From positions 1 to 40,870 of the forward strand of contig DASYUH010000014.1 in NCBI GenBank assembly GCA_036001465.1: a DNA stretch of 40,870 nt, given 5' to 3'. The DNA is from Candidatus Polarisedimenticolia bacterium (GTDB lineage Bacteria; Acidobacteriota; Polarisedimenticolia; Gp22-AA2). The first letter of the stretch is position 1. Every line of letters begins with the position of its first letter. Both the position numbers and the translations under genes were made by a program. The notes below the pieces were generated by a model. It saw nothing but the letters and a program-made list of their open reading frames with translations. It was not told the DNA's origin and made no database searches. Shown here piece after piece: positions 6,519-14,401 of the stretch.

Positions 6519-6690
6519 ACGCCCAAAATCAAAGTGAACGATATCACCATGAACTACGATCAGCAGGGAACCGGAGAGCCGCTGATCCTGACCCTGCCCG
6601 CCCGCTCCCATCCATGAAAAGGTGGAGGAGTTCAACCGTAAGACTTTGGAGTTTCTGCAGCGGCATTCCGGGCAGGAGAACAGGGGAGCC
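6519..6690 (+). pseudogene. alpha/beta-hydrolase remnant, interior deleted
   Basis: Only the two ends of a hydrolase survive. From 6519 the frame reads KIKVNDITMNYDQQGTGEPLILTLPA, with ACG where a start ATG is expected, and it is the typical N-terminal strand pair of the fold. After RSHP it meets TGA. In another frame, beginning about 6604, APIHEKVEEFNRKTLEFLQRH is the standard C-terminal helix of the same family. The catalytic Ser, Asp and His regions are all missing. The remnant ends at the start of the next gene, so the reading frame of that gene opens 5' within it. Confidence 0.75.
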
Positions 6691-6693
6691 GAC

Positions 6694-7394
6694 ATGAGAA
6701 TCGGAGTCATCGGCGCCGGAAGCATGGGAGGGATACTTGCACGCCACCTCGCCAAGCTCGGCCATCACCTCACGATTGCGAACTCGAGAGGACCTGAGAG
6801 TCTGACCGCGTTGGCGGCCGAGATCGGCGCGACCCCCGCTTCCGTTGTCGACGCCGCCAAAGCCGGAGAAATCCTCATCCTTGCCATCCCAACGAAGGCC
6901 GTCGCCGATCTTCCGCGGGGGCTGTTTGCCAACGTGCCGAGCAGCGTCGTCGTAATCGATATCGGCAACTATCATCCCGAGCTTCGCGATGGCCACATCG
7001 CTGCGATCGACCGGGGCACGCTCGACAGCCAGTGGGTCGCCCAGCAGATCGGGCATCCCGTGATCAAGGCGCTCAACAACATTTTCGCCAAGAGCCTTCT
7101 TGAAAAGGGCGTACCTCGGGGAACGAGGGGGCGGATTGCTCTCTCGGTCGCGGGCGATTCGTCGGACGCCAAGGCAGCAGTGCTTCGCCTCGTCGACGAT
7201 CTTGGCTTCGACCCTGTCGACGGCGGGGCTCTGGACGACTCCTGGCGGCAGCAGCCCGGAACGCCAGCTTACTGCCGCGATCTTGAAGCCGCCGCTCTCC
7301 GGCGCGCGCTCGCCGAAGCTGACCGGAGCCGCATCGCCGAATACCGCGCCGAACAGGAGGCCCGTATCAGAAAGTCATTGTTTAGGAGGAGAAC

Positions 7395-7398
<4 letters not shown>
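6694..7398 (+). CDS. NADP-dependent F420-type oxidoreductase (NAD(P)-binding)
   Basis: The gene encodes 234 residues from the ATG at 6694; the upstream open frame belongs to the hydrolase remnant. [24 protein letters not shown] is the Rossmann strand-turn-helix with GxGxxG, and [10 protein letters not shown] supplies the Ser-Arg that favours NADP phosphate. [14 protein letters not shown] and [13 protein letters not shown] are the next strands. [13 protein letters not shown] and [28 protein letters not shown] match the reductase family that includes F420:NADP oxidoreductase and eukaryotic STEAP reductase domains. Whether F420 is used cannot be told. It overlaps the next gene by four bases (ATGA). 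Confidence 0.88.
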
Positions 7399-7814
<416 letters not shown>

Positions 7815-8024
7815 GGCAAGTCGCCAGTCCGTCCTCACAATGGCCCGGCAGGTGCAGTACGACGGATCGCCCGCCGGCCGGCCGCAGACGCGACAGGACT
7901 GAATGCACGCCATCTCCGCCCCCTGGCGCGAATTCGGCTGGACCCGCATCCGAGCAGCGCCCGCGGAGCTGGCTGGTCCAGATCGGGTCCGGACGCAAAG
8001 GCCGTGCCGAGGGATCGTGAGGCG
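7815..8024 (+). other. gene-free stretch before attC 11
   Basis: I see no supportable gene here. A 74-codon frame from 7903 has no family resemblance or ribosome site, and a minus-strand frame over 7269-8075 is a codon-bias shadow. With attC sites 11 and 12 it makes a 463-base gap between genes (7815-8277). It may be the decayed body of a former cassette. Confidence 0.5.
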
Positions 8025-8117
8025 GCCTGACAATCGGATGAAGATGTCGAGGTGCGCTCTCGCCCGTGCAATCATTGATCTCGTTGCGCCTCGCAGCTTA
8101 TCCTTGATGCGTCAGGC
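8025..8117 (+). other. attC site 11 with GAC/GTC core boxes
   Basis: The left box gcctgac (8025-8031) and right box gtcaggc (8111-8117) are perfectly complementary but have GAC/GTC instead of AAC/GTT. The left arm aatcggatgaagatgtcg and right arm cgcctcgcagcttatcc align with type-2 attC sites. A further R'-like gttaatc at 8143-8149 hints at more attC debris. Confidence 0.7.
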
Positions 8118-8165
8118 AGGAAGCTGACGACTGACATGTGGCGTTAATCCAATTGCCGAAGAGCT

Positions 8166-8254
8166 GCCGATTACAGGCGACGGTGGGCGGATCGGGAGGT
8201 GCTGGGCCGGCACGTTGGGCATTCGTCCACCGTTCCTGACCCCTGGCGCTGGCC
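8166..8254 (+). other. attC site 12 (degenerate)
   Basis: It aligns with attC 1 along its length (gcaggcgacggtgggcgg, gggaggtgctgggccggc, cgttgggc), but the core boxes have decayed to gccgatt (left) and gctggcc (right). It starts only 48 bases after attC 11. Confidence 0.7.
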
Positions 8255-8277
8255 GGAGAAAGTGAAAGGGGCCGCAC

Positions 8278-8754
8278 ATGATGGGTTTCCAGCTGCTCAT
8301 ACTTGCCGCTCTGGTCTCGTCCGCAGCGAGCGGTGGCGAACGTCTCCAGAAGGTGCGGGACGAGCGTCTCGAGTACGTCCTAGCCAATGTCCAGATTGTG
8401 AAAGAGACATCAGCTCGAGAGTCGAAAGCTCTACGCGTTCGCATCCTGAGCGTTCCGGAACACGGTGAATGCGACGAGACTTCTGAGAGCTGTCCGAAGG
8501 CCGAACTGTTCGTCGCTGTTTCTGGGTTCGACGAATACCCGGATCAGCGCGTTTATCAACTCCCCAGGAGACACCAATGGCGGTTCGTGCGGTGAGATCA
8601 TTTTCCTACCGAAGACGGCCCGAACGACTACGTTGAATGCACACTCGAGGCTGATGATCCGATAGTTCAACCGGCGGATAAATGGTGGCGGGCCGTGCGC
8701 TATCGTCTCAAGGTGAACTATCGTGACGGCAGGATTTTCGTGCAGGCCGGCTAG
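8278..8754 (+). pseudogene. secreted cassette protein broken by an in-frame stop
   Basis: The frame opens at ATG 8278 after AAGGGG and encodes a signal peptide (GFQLLILAALVSSAASG) and a soluble domain with a two-cysteine loop (GECDETSESCPKAELFV). It meets TGA at 8593-8595 after 105 residues. The same frame then stays open for 52 more codons to TAG at 8752-8754 with protein-like sequence: DHFPTEDGPNDYVECTLEAD, WWRAVRYRLKVNYRDGRIFV. A single TGG-to-TGA change would explain the break (FVRWDHFP restored). The final stop lies in the left box of attC 13. A double frameshift is a less simple explanation. Family not recognised. Confidence 0.72.
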
Positions 8755-8845
8755 CAGCCGGTTGCAGGCGACGGTGGGCGGGTTGGGAGTTGCCGGGCGG
8801 GCACGTCGGGCTTTCGCCCACTGCGTCTGAACCGGGGCGTGAGCC
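8749..8845 (+). other. attC site 13 (partly degenerate)
   Basis: The left box is ggctagc (8749-8755) and the right box gtgagcc (8839-8845), both off consensus. The inner arms agccggttgcaggcgacggtg and cactgcgtctgaaccgg place it in the sub-family of attC 1. Confidence 0.7.
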
Positions 8846-8863
8846 GGACAGACAGGGTTGTGA

Positions 8864-9187
8864 ATGACGACCGACACATTGCTTCGGCTTCAATTCTGGT
8901 ATGTCGCCGCCTGCAACGGTGACTGGGAGCATGAGCATGGTGTCCAGGTTGAGAGCCTCGATAACCCAGGATGGTTGGTCACGATCGATTTGGCCGGCAC
9001 AACTCTCGAGTCGGAAACGTTTCAGGAGGTCTCTGATTTGGCTCCCAAGGTCGACTGGGTGCGATGTTGGATAGAAGGTGGCAGGTTTCGAGGGGCTGGC
9101 GGGCCGCTGATGCTCGGCCGAATCATCGATATTTTTCTGGGTTGGGCTGAGCGCCATGACCGCCCACGGCAGCAGACCGACGAATGA
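8864..9187 (+). CDS. Imm53-type immunity protein
   Basis: This gene encodes 107 residues. The line LQFWYVAACNGDWEHEHGVQ followed by VESLDNPGWLVTIDLAGTTLE matches the Imm53 pattern (W-Y-x-x-x-C-x-G-x-W-E-H-x-x-G and a T/S-L-D-N-P-G-W strand). The second half (DWVRCWIEGGRFRGAGGP, LGRIIDIFLGWAE) also fits. Imm53 proteins are predicted cytoplasmic antidotes to polymorphic toxins delivered by contact-dependent or type VI/VII systems. No toxin gene is nearby, so this is an orphan immunity gene carried as a single-gene cassette, which could protect against neighbours' toxins. The assignment rests on motif recall. Confidence 0.78.
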   Translation: MTTDTLLRLQFWYVAACNGDWEHEHGVQVESLDNPGWLVTIDLAGTTLESETFQEVSDLAPKVDWVRCWIEGGRFRGAGGPLMLGRIIDIFLGWAERHDRPRQQTDE

Positions 9188-9245
9188 TTAACGCATGAAT
9201 CGGCATTCCGCGCCCGCCTGCCGCGGCTGAGCGGGAGCGTTGGGC
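9186..9245 (+). other. truncated attC site 14
   Basis: The right half cgcctgccgcggctgagcgg with box gttgggc (9239-9245) is intact type-3 attC. The left side keeps only the box gattaac (9186-9192) and about ten bases of arm, so the site is 60 rather than about 94 bases and lacks most of its left arm. Confidence 0.7.
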
Positions 9246-9371
9246 GGCACGGAGACGTCCGGTGTGAATCGTGGATAGAGCTGCCATCATGCGATGTTCC
9301 CGTCGGGTGGACGCTCAGAATCCTGCCGTCATCGGCGACTGCAAGGGTCGGTGAATCGCGGGCGCTGGTCG

Positions 9372-10325
9372 ATGGAGACCTTCACTGAGACACGCTGGAT
9401 CGAGGCGGCCGTCCCTATCCTCCAGCGCTCTGGACGCGCGCCGCCGAGGCACGATCTGATGCTCTCACTCTGGCGACGCCTGCCAATCCTCGTGCGCGCC
9501 TTGATCACCGGGCTCGCGGTCGCCTCTGCGGGGACGCTCCCGTGGGCGTTCTTCGTGACATGGAACCAGCGTGTTTTTTTGAGCGTGCCCTGGGCCGTCC
9601 TGCCGATGACGCTCTATCTGTGGCTGTATTGGAGGTACCTCAACGGCTCGGGTTGGCCACGAACGACCGCAGAGGCGCGCCGAACGAGCCTTCGCGCCAA
9701 CGGGCTTTCGGGCGACGTGTGGGGGATGTCGCTGTTGGCCGGGATGGTCGGCCTGGCCGCGCTCCTGCCGCTGCTCGGGATCATGAGCCGGCTGGTGAGA
9801 CTCCCGGCGGAATCACAAGCGATCAGCGCACCGCCACACATGCCGGTCCTCACAGTATTTCTCCTGCTCGTCATGGGGTCGGTCGTTGCCGGCGTGGTCG
9901 AAGAAGCGGGGTTTCGCGGCTACATGCAGGGGCCGATCGAGCGGCGACACGGGCCCGTCGTGGCGATCCTGTTGAACGGCGCACTGTTCGGAGTCGGCCA
10001 CTACACCCATCATCCGGCGTCGGTCGTGGCGATGCTGCCGTACTATCTCGCCGTCGCCGCCGTGTACGGCGGCCTCGCGTACGCCACGAATTCGATTCTT
10101 CCGGCAATGGTCCTGCACGCCGGCGGCGACGTGCTCTCGCTGACGCGCCTGTGGGCCACCGGACAGCCGGAGTGGCAAGTGTCCGCGAAGCCTCCAGCGC
10201 TGATCTGGGAGACGGGAGCGGACGCCGCATTCTGGGGCTACGTCGCCGCCTTCGTTCTGCTGGGCACCGGCGCGGTGTGGGCCTACGCCGCACTTGCCAG
10301 AGCCGCGCGGGCGGCTCGAGCATGA
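9372..10325 (+). CDS. CPBP-family intramembrane metalloprotease
   Basis: The gene encodes 317 residues from the ATG at 9372; ATG 9459 just before the first helix is an alternative. Several membrane helices are clear (ALITGLAVASAGTLPWAFFV, LLAGMVGLAALLPLLGIM, VLTVFLLLVMGSVVAG). The CPBP (CAAX protease/bacteriocin-processing) motifs are all present: EEAGFRGYMQ (Glu-Glu and Arg), then FGVGHYTHHP (His), then ATNSILPAMVLHAGGDVL (His). The glutamates and histidines act as the active-site residues in the membrane. Substrates vary (prenylated proteins, bacteriocin immunity, anti-sigma factors), and nothing nearby tells which. It follows truncated attC 14 and could itself have been a cassette gene. 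Confidence 0.9.
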   Translation: METFTETRWIEAAVPILQRSGRAPPRHDLMLSLWRRLPILVRALITGLAVASAGTLPWAFFVTWNQRVFLSVPWAVLPMTLYLWLYWRYLNGSGWPRTTAEARRTSLRANGLSGDVWGMSLLAGMVGLAALLPLLGIMSRLVRLPAESQAISAPPHMPVLTVFLLLVMGSVVAGVVEEAGFRGYMQGPIERRHGPVVAILLNGALFGVGHYTHHPASVVAMLPYYLAVAAVYGGLAYATNSILPAMVLHAGGDVLSLTRLWATGQPEWQVSAKPPALIWETGADAAFWGYVAAFVLLGTGAVWAYAALARAARAARA

Positions 10326-10400
10326 TGAGATCGTCCGCGAAGTGAGGCCGACAGCCTGGCTGTGGGTGTCCTGCCGATCCGCGACCCGTTGGAGGGCCGC

Positions 10401-10766
10401 ATGCTGAAGAAGGTGGCATTCACGATGTTTCCCGTGAAGGACACGCCGCGCGCGCGCGCTTTTTACGAAGGCAGGCTCGGCCTGCGCGTGGGCGGCCACT
10501 CGGACAACGGCGTGTGGACCGAATACGACCTGCCGGGCGGCGGGTGCCTGGCCCTGTTCAATCATCCCGATCCGAAGTCGGCTGCCCCTCCGGGCGGTGC
10601 GAGCATCGCGTTCGAGGTCGAAGACCTGGACGTGCTCGTCGCGCGCCTCAAGAGCGAAGGCGTGAAGTTCAAGGCCGACGACGTGCAATCGCCCGTGTGC
10701 CGCATGGCGATCGTGCAAGACACCGAAGGCAACACCATCATCTTGCACAAGCTCAGGACAACATGA
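10401..10766 (+). CDS. VOC-superfamily (glyoxalase-like) protein
   Basis: This gene encodes 121 residues. The ATG follows GGAGGG (10391-10396). One paired beta-alpha-beta-beta-beta unit is visible: KVAFTMFPVKDTPRARAFYEGRLGLRV, then the strand with WTEYDLPGGGCLALFN, then ASIAFEVEDLDVLVARLKSEGVKF and CRMAIVQDTEGNTIILHKL. The last stretch matches the DPxGNxxxL end of glyoxalase/dioxygenase-like proteins. Metal-binding positions cannot be fixed. The reaction is unknown; members isomerise, epimerise or sequester small molecules. It overlaps the following truncated epimerase by four bases. Confidence 0.88.
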   Translation: MLKKVAFTMFPVKDTPRARAFYEGRLGLRVGGHSDNGVWTEYDLPGGGCLALFNHPDPKSAAPPGGASIAFEVEDLDVLVARLKSEGVKFKADDVQSPVCRMAIVQDTEGNTIILHKLRTT

Positions 10767-11203
10767 AACCCACGGGTCGGATTGTGATCGCGGGAGGCAC
10801 AGGGTTCCTCGGCGGAAACCTGGCACGCCACCTTGCCGGCATGGGGTGTGAGGTCATCGTGATGTCCCGCCATCCATCGGTCGAGGATTCTCGTTGGCTT
10901 CATGCCCAATGGGATGCACGCACTCCTGAGGACTGGGTGCGCCACCTGGATGGAGCCGGCGCGCTGGTGAACTTGACCGGACGATCGGTCGACTGCGTGA
11001 AGACGCCCGATCACTGTGACGAGATTCTGCGCTCGCGGGTCGAGTCAACCGAAGTCCTGGGTGGTGCCCTTCGGAGTGTGAAGGTGCTTCCACGGGCATG
11101 GGTTCAGATGGCTGCCGCCCACCGCTATGGCTTGGCACCATCCGTTGCACGAGGTCGCGATGAGATCGGTGGAAGCGGCGATCGAGGTTCGCGCGAGCCC
11201 TGA
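10763..11203 (+). pseudogene. NAD-dependent epimerase (TIGR01777-like), 3' part lost
   Basis: Residues 1-120 are a good Rossmann dehydrogenase N-terminus: RIVIAGGTGFLGGNLARHLA (GxxGxxG), VIVMSRHP, ALVNLTGRSVDC and ILRSRVESTEVLGGAL as in SDR39U1/TIGR01777 proteins, then AWVQMAAAHRYG, the catalytic-region strand. In full-length relatives about 180 more residues follow. Here the sequence jumps to an unrelated tail and stops, and the next gene starts inside the tail. The catalytic half and substrate domain are missing, so I regard it as a deletion remnant. Confidence 0.75.
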
Positions 11204-11618
11204 GGCGGTTTTCGATCTCATTCACGATTACGCCCGACGGCTCGAGTGGGACCCTTTTCTGAAGGAGGCCTCTCTTCTCGAGGGAGCGAAGGCGGCCGGC
11301 CTCGGGGTCAAGACCCGCTGCACGGCCCGGAATGGGTTTGCCGGGCTTGCCATGGAGACCGTCTATTGCTCCTTTGATCGGCCGAAGGTCGCTGCGGTGA
11401 CCATGACCAGGGGACCTGCGGTCCTCGAGACCTTCGCCGCCAGCCTCCGTCAGGAGGACATCGGGTTCGGACTGACCCGCGTCACGTATCGGTTCAATTT
11501 CTCCATGAGACCTCGCTGGCTTCGGGCGATGACAGGCCCCATCGCGTCGGTTCTCTTCCGGCGGGAGGTGCGGCAGAGGCTCAGGGCGCTCAAGTCCTAC
11601 ATGGAGCGCTCACGATGA
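11160..11618 (+). CDS. SRPBCC (START-like) protein
   Basis: The gene encodes 152 residues from the ATG at 11160, inside the broken tail of the epimerase. RSVEAAIEVRASPEAVFDLIHDYARRLEWDPFLKEASLLEG is the first strand, helix and WDPFL signature of polyketide-cyclase-like SRPBCC proteins. The middle strands (VKTRCTARNGFAGLAMETVYCSF, VAAVTMTRGPAVLETFAASL) and the final long helix (LFRREVRQRLRALKSYME) complete the helix-grip fold, which holds a hydrophobic ligand. Ligand unknown. It is cytoplasmic, with no signal peptide. Confidence 0.85.
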   Translation: MRSVEAAIEVRASPEAVFDLIHDYARRLEWDPFLKEASLLEGAKAAGLGVKTRCTARNGFAGLAMETVYCSFDRPKVAAVTMTRGPAVLETFAASLRQEDIGFGLTRVTYRFNFSMRPRWLRAMTGPIASVLFRREVRQRLRALKSYMERSR

Positions 11619-11621
11619 AGG

Positions 11622-11722
11622 CGGTCGAACCGGGACGGCGCCCGCGGACAGGCGCCGTGACGATTCGCCCGCGGCGCCCGATGCCGGTTCGCGATCCGCA
11701 GCTCAGCCGGAGCGTGGGGCGG
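11622..11722 (+). other. attC relic A
   Basis: The bases 11698-11722 (gcagctcagccggagcgtgg...) match the right arm plus box of attC 5 at 22 of 25 positions by eye. A possible left box gtcgaac lies near 11626, but the left arm is unclear. Confidence 0.5.
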
Positions 11723-11742
11723 CATCCATCCCGGAGGAGTCG

Positions 11743-12573
11743 ATGAGCGACGTGTCACGCGACGCCGAGGAGATCGCGGCGTACTACGCCCGAGGGCTGG
11801 AGCGCGATCGGCTTGCCGGCGGGCCCGGCGCGCTCGAGTGCGCGCGCACCCAGGCGCTGCTCGAGCGGTACCTCCCGCCGTCGCCCTCCGTGGTCGCGGA
11901 CGTCGGCGGCGGCCCCGGGCGGTACGCCGTCTGGCTGGCCGAACGTGGGTACCACGTCCATCTCGTGGACCCCGTGCCGCTGCACGTCGACCAGGCGCGC
12001 ATCGCCGCCCGCGATCGGCCGGGAGCGGCACTCGCCAGTGCCGAGGTGGGAGACGCGCGCGCGCTCCCGCTGCCGGACGGGATCGCCGACGCCGTGCTCC
12101 TCCTGGGGCCGCTCTACCATCTTGCCGAGCGCGCCGAGCGGCTGCAGGCGCTCGCCGAAGCTCGGCGTGCGTGTCGGCAGGGCGGCGTCGTCGTCGCCGC
12201 GGCGATCTCGCGCTTCGCCTCGACGCTGGACGGACTCCGGGGCGGCTTCCTCGAGGATCCGACGTTCGCGGCCGTGGCCGCCGGGGACCGGCGGGACGGG
12301 CGGCACCGCAATCCGACGCGCGACCCGGCGTACTTCACGACGGCCTATTTCCATCTCCCGGAAGAGCTGGCGGCCGAGTGCGCCGCGGCCGGCCTGGTGC
12401 ACGAAGCGACCCTGGCCGTGGAGGGGCCTGGCTGGTTGCTGCCGGACCTGGACGCGCGGCTCGCCGACGGCCGGCGCCGGGCCGTGCTGCTCGCCGCGCT
12501 CGCCGCGCTCGAGGCCGAGCCGACGCTCGCCGGCGTGAGCGCGCACCTGATCGCCGTGGCACGGCGGGCGTGA
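11743..12573 (+). CDS. class I SAM-dependent methyltransferase
   Basis: This gene encodes 276 residues. A GGAGGAG ribosome site precedes the ATG. Motif I is VVADVGGGPGRYAVWLAERGY (about 46-66), the acidic end of strand 2 is HLVDPV, motif II/III region is SAEVGDARALPLPDGIADAVLLLGPLYHL, and the post-motif helix/strand is EARRACRQGGVVVAAAIS. The H-L-V-D and G-P-L-Y-H-L signatures resemble small-molecule N- or O-methyltransferases of the Methyltransf_11/25 type. C-terminal residues (about 190-276) form a substrate cap with no clear homology. Product unknown. Very GC-rich codon use. Confidence 0.9.
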   Translation: MSDVSRDAEEIAAYYARGLERDRLAGGPGALECARTQALLERYLPPSPSVVADVGGGPGRYAVWLAERGYHVHLVDPVPLHVDQARIAARDRPGAALASAEVGDARALPLPDGIADAVLLLGPLYHLAERAERLQALAEARRACRQGGVVVAAAISRFASTLDGLRGGFLEDPTFAAVAAGDRRDGRHRNPTRDPAYFTTAYFHLPEELAAECAAAGLVHEATLAVEGPGWLLPDLDARLADGRRRAVLLAALAALEAEPTLAGVSAHLIAVARRA

Positions 12574-12624
12574 GGGGGCCCGCGCGAGGGCGCCCGACCC
12601 GCGTTCCGCCTGACGTGTCGATGC

Positions 12625-12719
12625 ACCTGACAAAGCGGCCCGTCCGTCGTACGATGCGTGTCGTACCGAGGGGCACGCATGCGCGATCTGATCACCGCGG
12701 CTGAGCGGGAGTGTCGAGC
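12625..12719 (+). other. attC relic B with GAC/GTC core boxes
   Basis: The right arm accgcggctgagcgggag (12694-12711) matches type-3 attC sites almost exactly and is followed by gtcgagc (12713-12719). The left box acctgac (12625-12631) lies 95 bases away, the normal distance. Again GAC/GTC replaces AAC/GTT. Confidence 0.6.
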
Positions 12720-12775
12720 GCAACCACAGGTCAGGAACGCGGGACAGGCTGGCGCAATCAACCCCGGATGAGGCG

Positions 12776-13171
12776 ATGACAATGTCGGTCAATCCGTTCA
12801 ATCACATCGATCTTCGCGTATCGAACATGGCCGAGGCGACGCGGTTCTATGCAGCCCTCCTCCCCCTCCTGGGATTCAGGCGCGAGCGCCATGGAGGCCA
12901 GTGGAAGGTGTTTTCTGCCGAGGGCGAATTTCCCTCGGTGCCATATTTCGGGTTCACCGAGGAGCCCGACCATCGACCCAATGCAGCCCGGATCGCGTTC
13001 TGGGTCGGCAGCGCTCAAGAGGTGGACAGGCTGGCGGAGGTCGTCAGGACGGCAGGCGGGCGGAACGTGAGCGGACCGAAGGCGTGTCCGGAATACAGCT
13101 CGACCTACTACGCGGTCTTTTTTGAGGATCCGAGCGGCAACAGGCTCGAGATATGCTTCCGCAAGAACTGA
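12776..13171 (+). CDS. VOC-superfamily (bleomycin-resistance-like) protein
   Basis: This gene encodes 131 residues. NPFNHIDLRVSNMAEATRFYAALLPLLGF is the classic first VOC strand and helix, with His10 in the metal-ligand position. WKVFSAEGEFPSVPYFGF and ARIAFWVGSAQEVDRLAEVVRTAGGRNVSGP follow, and YYAVFFEDPSGNRLEICFRKN ends with Glu in the second ligand position. This is a complete single-domain glyoxalase/fosfomycin-resistance-like protein, expected to act as a dimer. Substrate not predictable. It sits between attC relics B and C, so it is probably an old cassette. Confidence 0.9.
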   Translation: MTMSVNPFNHIDLRVSNMAEATRFYAALLPLLGFRRERHGGQWKVFSAEGEFPSVPYFGFTEEPDHRPNAARIAFWVGSAQEVDRLAEVVRTAGGRNVSGPKACPEYSSTYYAVFFEDPSGNRLEICFRKN

Positions 13172-13228
13172 GGTGGCTGCGCGCGGGCGTCCGCGCTCGA
13201 CTGCCGCGGGTCAAGCGGGGCGCCAGCC
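13172..13228 (+). other. attC relic C (right part)
   Basis: The run tcaagcggggcgccagccgg resembles the right end tgaaccggggcgtgagccgg of attC 13, with gccagcc (13222-13228) in place of the box. The left half is not recognisable. Confidence 0.4.
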
Positions 13229-13247
13229 GGACAAGGACGACGTATTG

Positions 13248-13937
13248 ATGGTCTCCGGGTCAGAAGGACTCAAACGCCTGCGAGAGGGGAACCGTCGCTT
13301 TGTGTCGGGCGTTCGGAGCAGCGACACACTCGCGAGCCCGGTGCGCCGCGGCGAGCTGGCGGCAGGCCAGGAGCCGTTCGCCATCATTCTTGGATGCTCC
13401 GACTCGCGGGTGCCGGCCGAAATCGTGTTCGATCAAGGCCTTGGTGACCTGTTCGTCATCCGTGTCGCCGGAAACATCGTGGCCCCTTCCCAGGTCGGCA
13501 GCGTCGAGTTCGCCGCGGAACGGTTCGGTACACGACTCGTCGTGGTGCTGGGCCACTCCCAGTGTGGAGCTGTTCAGGCCACCCTGGAGGAGCTCGGGCG
13601 CCCGTCGGAGAGCCAGTCACGGAACCTCCGTTCGATCGTTGACCGTATCCGGCCGTCGGTGGAGGCGTTGCTGGCGACAGAGGTTGGGCCGCACCCGGGC
13701 GCTCTGTTACGGCAGGCCGTTCGGGCCAACATCCGCGTCTCGGCAAACCACCTCCGGCACGGATCGGATGTCCTGGAGCGGTTGATCCAGGCCGAGGGGC
13801 TCCTCGTCGTCGGAGCCGAGTATTCGCTGGAGACGGGAGTCGTGGAGATTTTCGACGGCGTACCGGGCGCCGGGAAACGCCGGCTGAAGAGGACGGCGCC
13901 CGGGAGGTCGGTGGCGGAGGCGCAGCGGCGCACATGA
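13248..13937 (+). CDS. beta-class carbonic anhydrase
   Basis: The gene encodes 229 residues from the ATG at 13248. It hydrates CO2 to bicarbonate in the cytoplasm. Zinc ligands and the dyad are intact: LGCSDSRVP gives Cys50, Asp52 and Arg54; VVVLGHSQCGAV gives His103 and Cys106. GLGDLFVIRVAGNIV and GSVEFAAERFG are standard beta-CA segments, and VVGAEYSLETGVVEIFD is the usual last strand. The final 17 or so residues (after GAGKRRLK) are encoded by DNA that aligns with the left arm of type-2 attC sites, so the C-terminus appears to have been extended into a decayed attC. It overlaps the next gene by four bases. Confidence 0.93.
   Translation: MVSGSEGLKRLREGNRRFVSGVRSSDTLASPVRRGELAAGQEPFAIILGCSDSRVPAEIVFDQGLGDLFVIRVAGNIVAPSQVGSVEFAAERFGTRLVVVLGHSQCGAVQATLEELGRPSESQSRNLRSIVDRIRPSVEALLATEVGPHPGALLRQAVRANIRVSANHLRHGSDVLERLIQAEGLLVVGAEYSLETGVVEIFDGVPGAGKRRLKRTAPGRSVAEAQRRT
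13877..13922 (+). other. attC relic D (left half, inside a coding region)
   Basis: The stretch beginning ccggctgaag and running through cgggaggtc and gtggcgga matches the left arm and centre of attC 5 at about five positions in six. The right half is missing. It now encodes the tail of the carbonic anhydrase. Confidence 0.55.
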
Positions 13938-14329
13938 GCATCGAGCATGCGATCCGGCGCGTCGTCGAAGAGCTGGTCGAAGCCTGGAATCGTGGTGACG
14001 GCCCTTCCTTCAGCCGACTGTTCGCCGAGAACGCTGACTATGTCACCGCGTCGGGGGTTCGTCTGGCGGGACGCGGTCGGATTCGCGATGCCCTGTTCAC
14101 GCGTCCACCCGCCTCCGCCGAGTCTGGCCGGGTGTCGCTCGTGACGGAATCCGTCAAGATGCTCGGTCCGGACGCTGCGGTCATTCTCTGCGCGTGGCAC
14201 ATGGACCCGGGACATGCGCCAGAGATCCGCGAGTCAAGCGTTCGCACCGGTTTCGTGACCCTCGTTATGCAGGGAGAAGCTGACGGGTGGCGTATCATCG
14301 CGCTGCAGAATACGGACACAACATCGTGA
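13934..14329 (+). CDS. SgcJ/EcaC-type NTF2-like protein
   Basis: This gene encodes 131 residues. The N-terminal helix AIRRVVEELVEAWNRGDGPSFSRLFAENADYVTASG and the following strand with GVRLAGRGRIRDAL are diagnostic of the SgcJ/EcaC/DUF4440 branch of the NTF2-like fold. VSLVTESVKMLGPDAAVILCAWHM, SVRTGFVTLVMQGEADGWRIIALQNTD completes the curved sheet. No signal peptide, so cytoplasmic, unlike the lipoprotein relative at 1379. It is coupled to the carbonic anhydrase by an ATGA overlap that was created across the attC relic. Reaction unknown. Confidence 0.88.
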   Translation: MSIEHAIRRVVEELVEAWNRGDGPSFSRLFAENADYVTASGVRLAGRGRIRDALFTRPPASAESGRVSLVTESVKMLGPDAAVILCAWHMDPGHAPEIRESSVRTGFVTLVMQGEADGWRIIALQNTDTTS

Positions 14330-14401
14330 TCGGATTCGGGGGGGAACCAATGCGGAACATGACGGTGGTGACCGGAGCTGTGCTTCGTTCGCTGGCGACG
14401 G

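Noticed and set aside
8465-8665. Second frame inside the broken cassette gene, suggesting a double frameshift
   Set aside because: It reads GDTNGGSCGEIIF between the two halves, but the two outer parts are already in the same frame, so one nonsense change is simpler.
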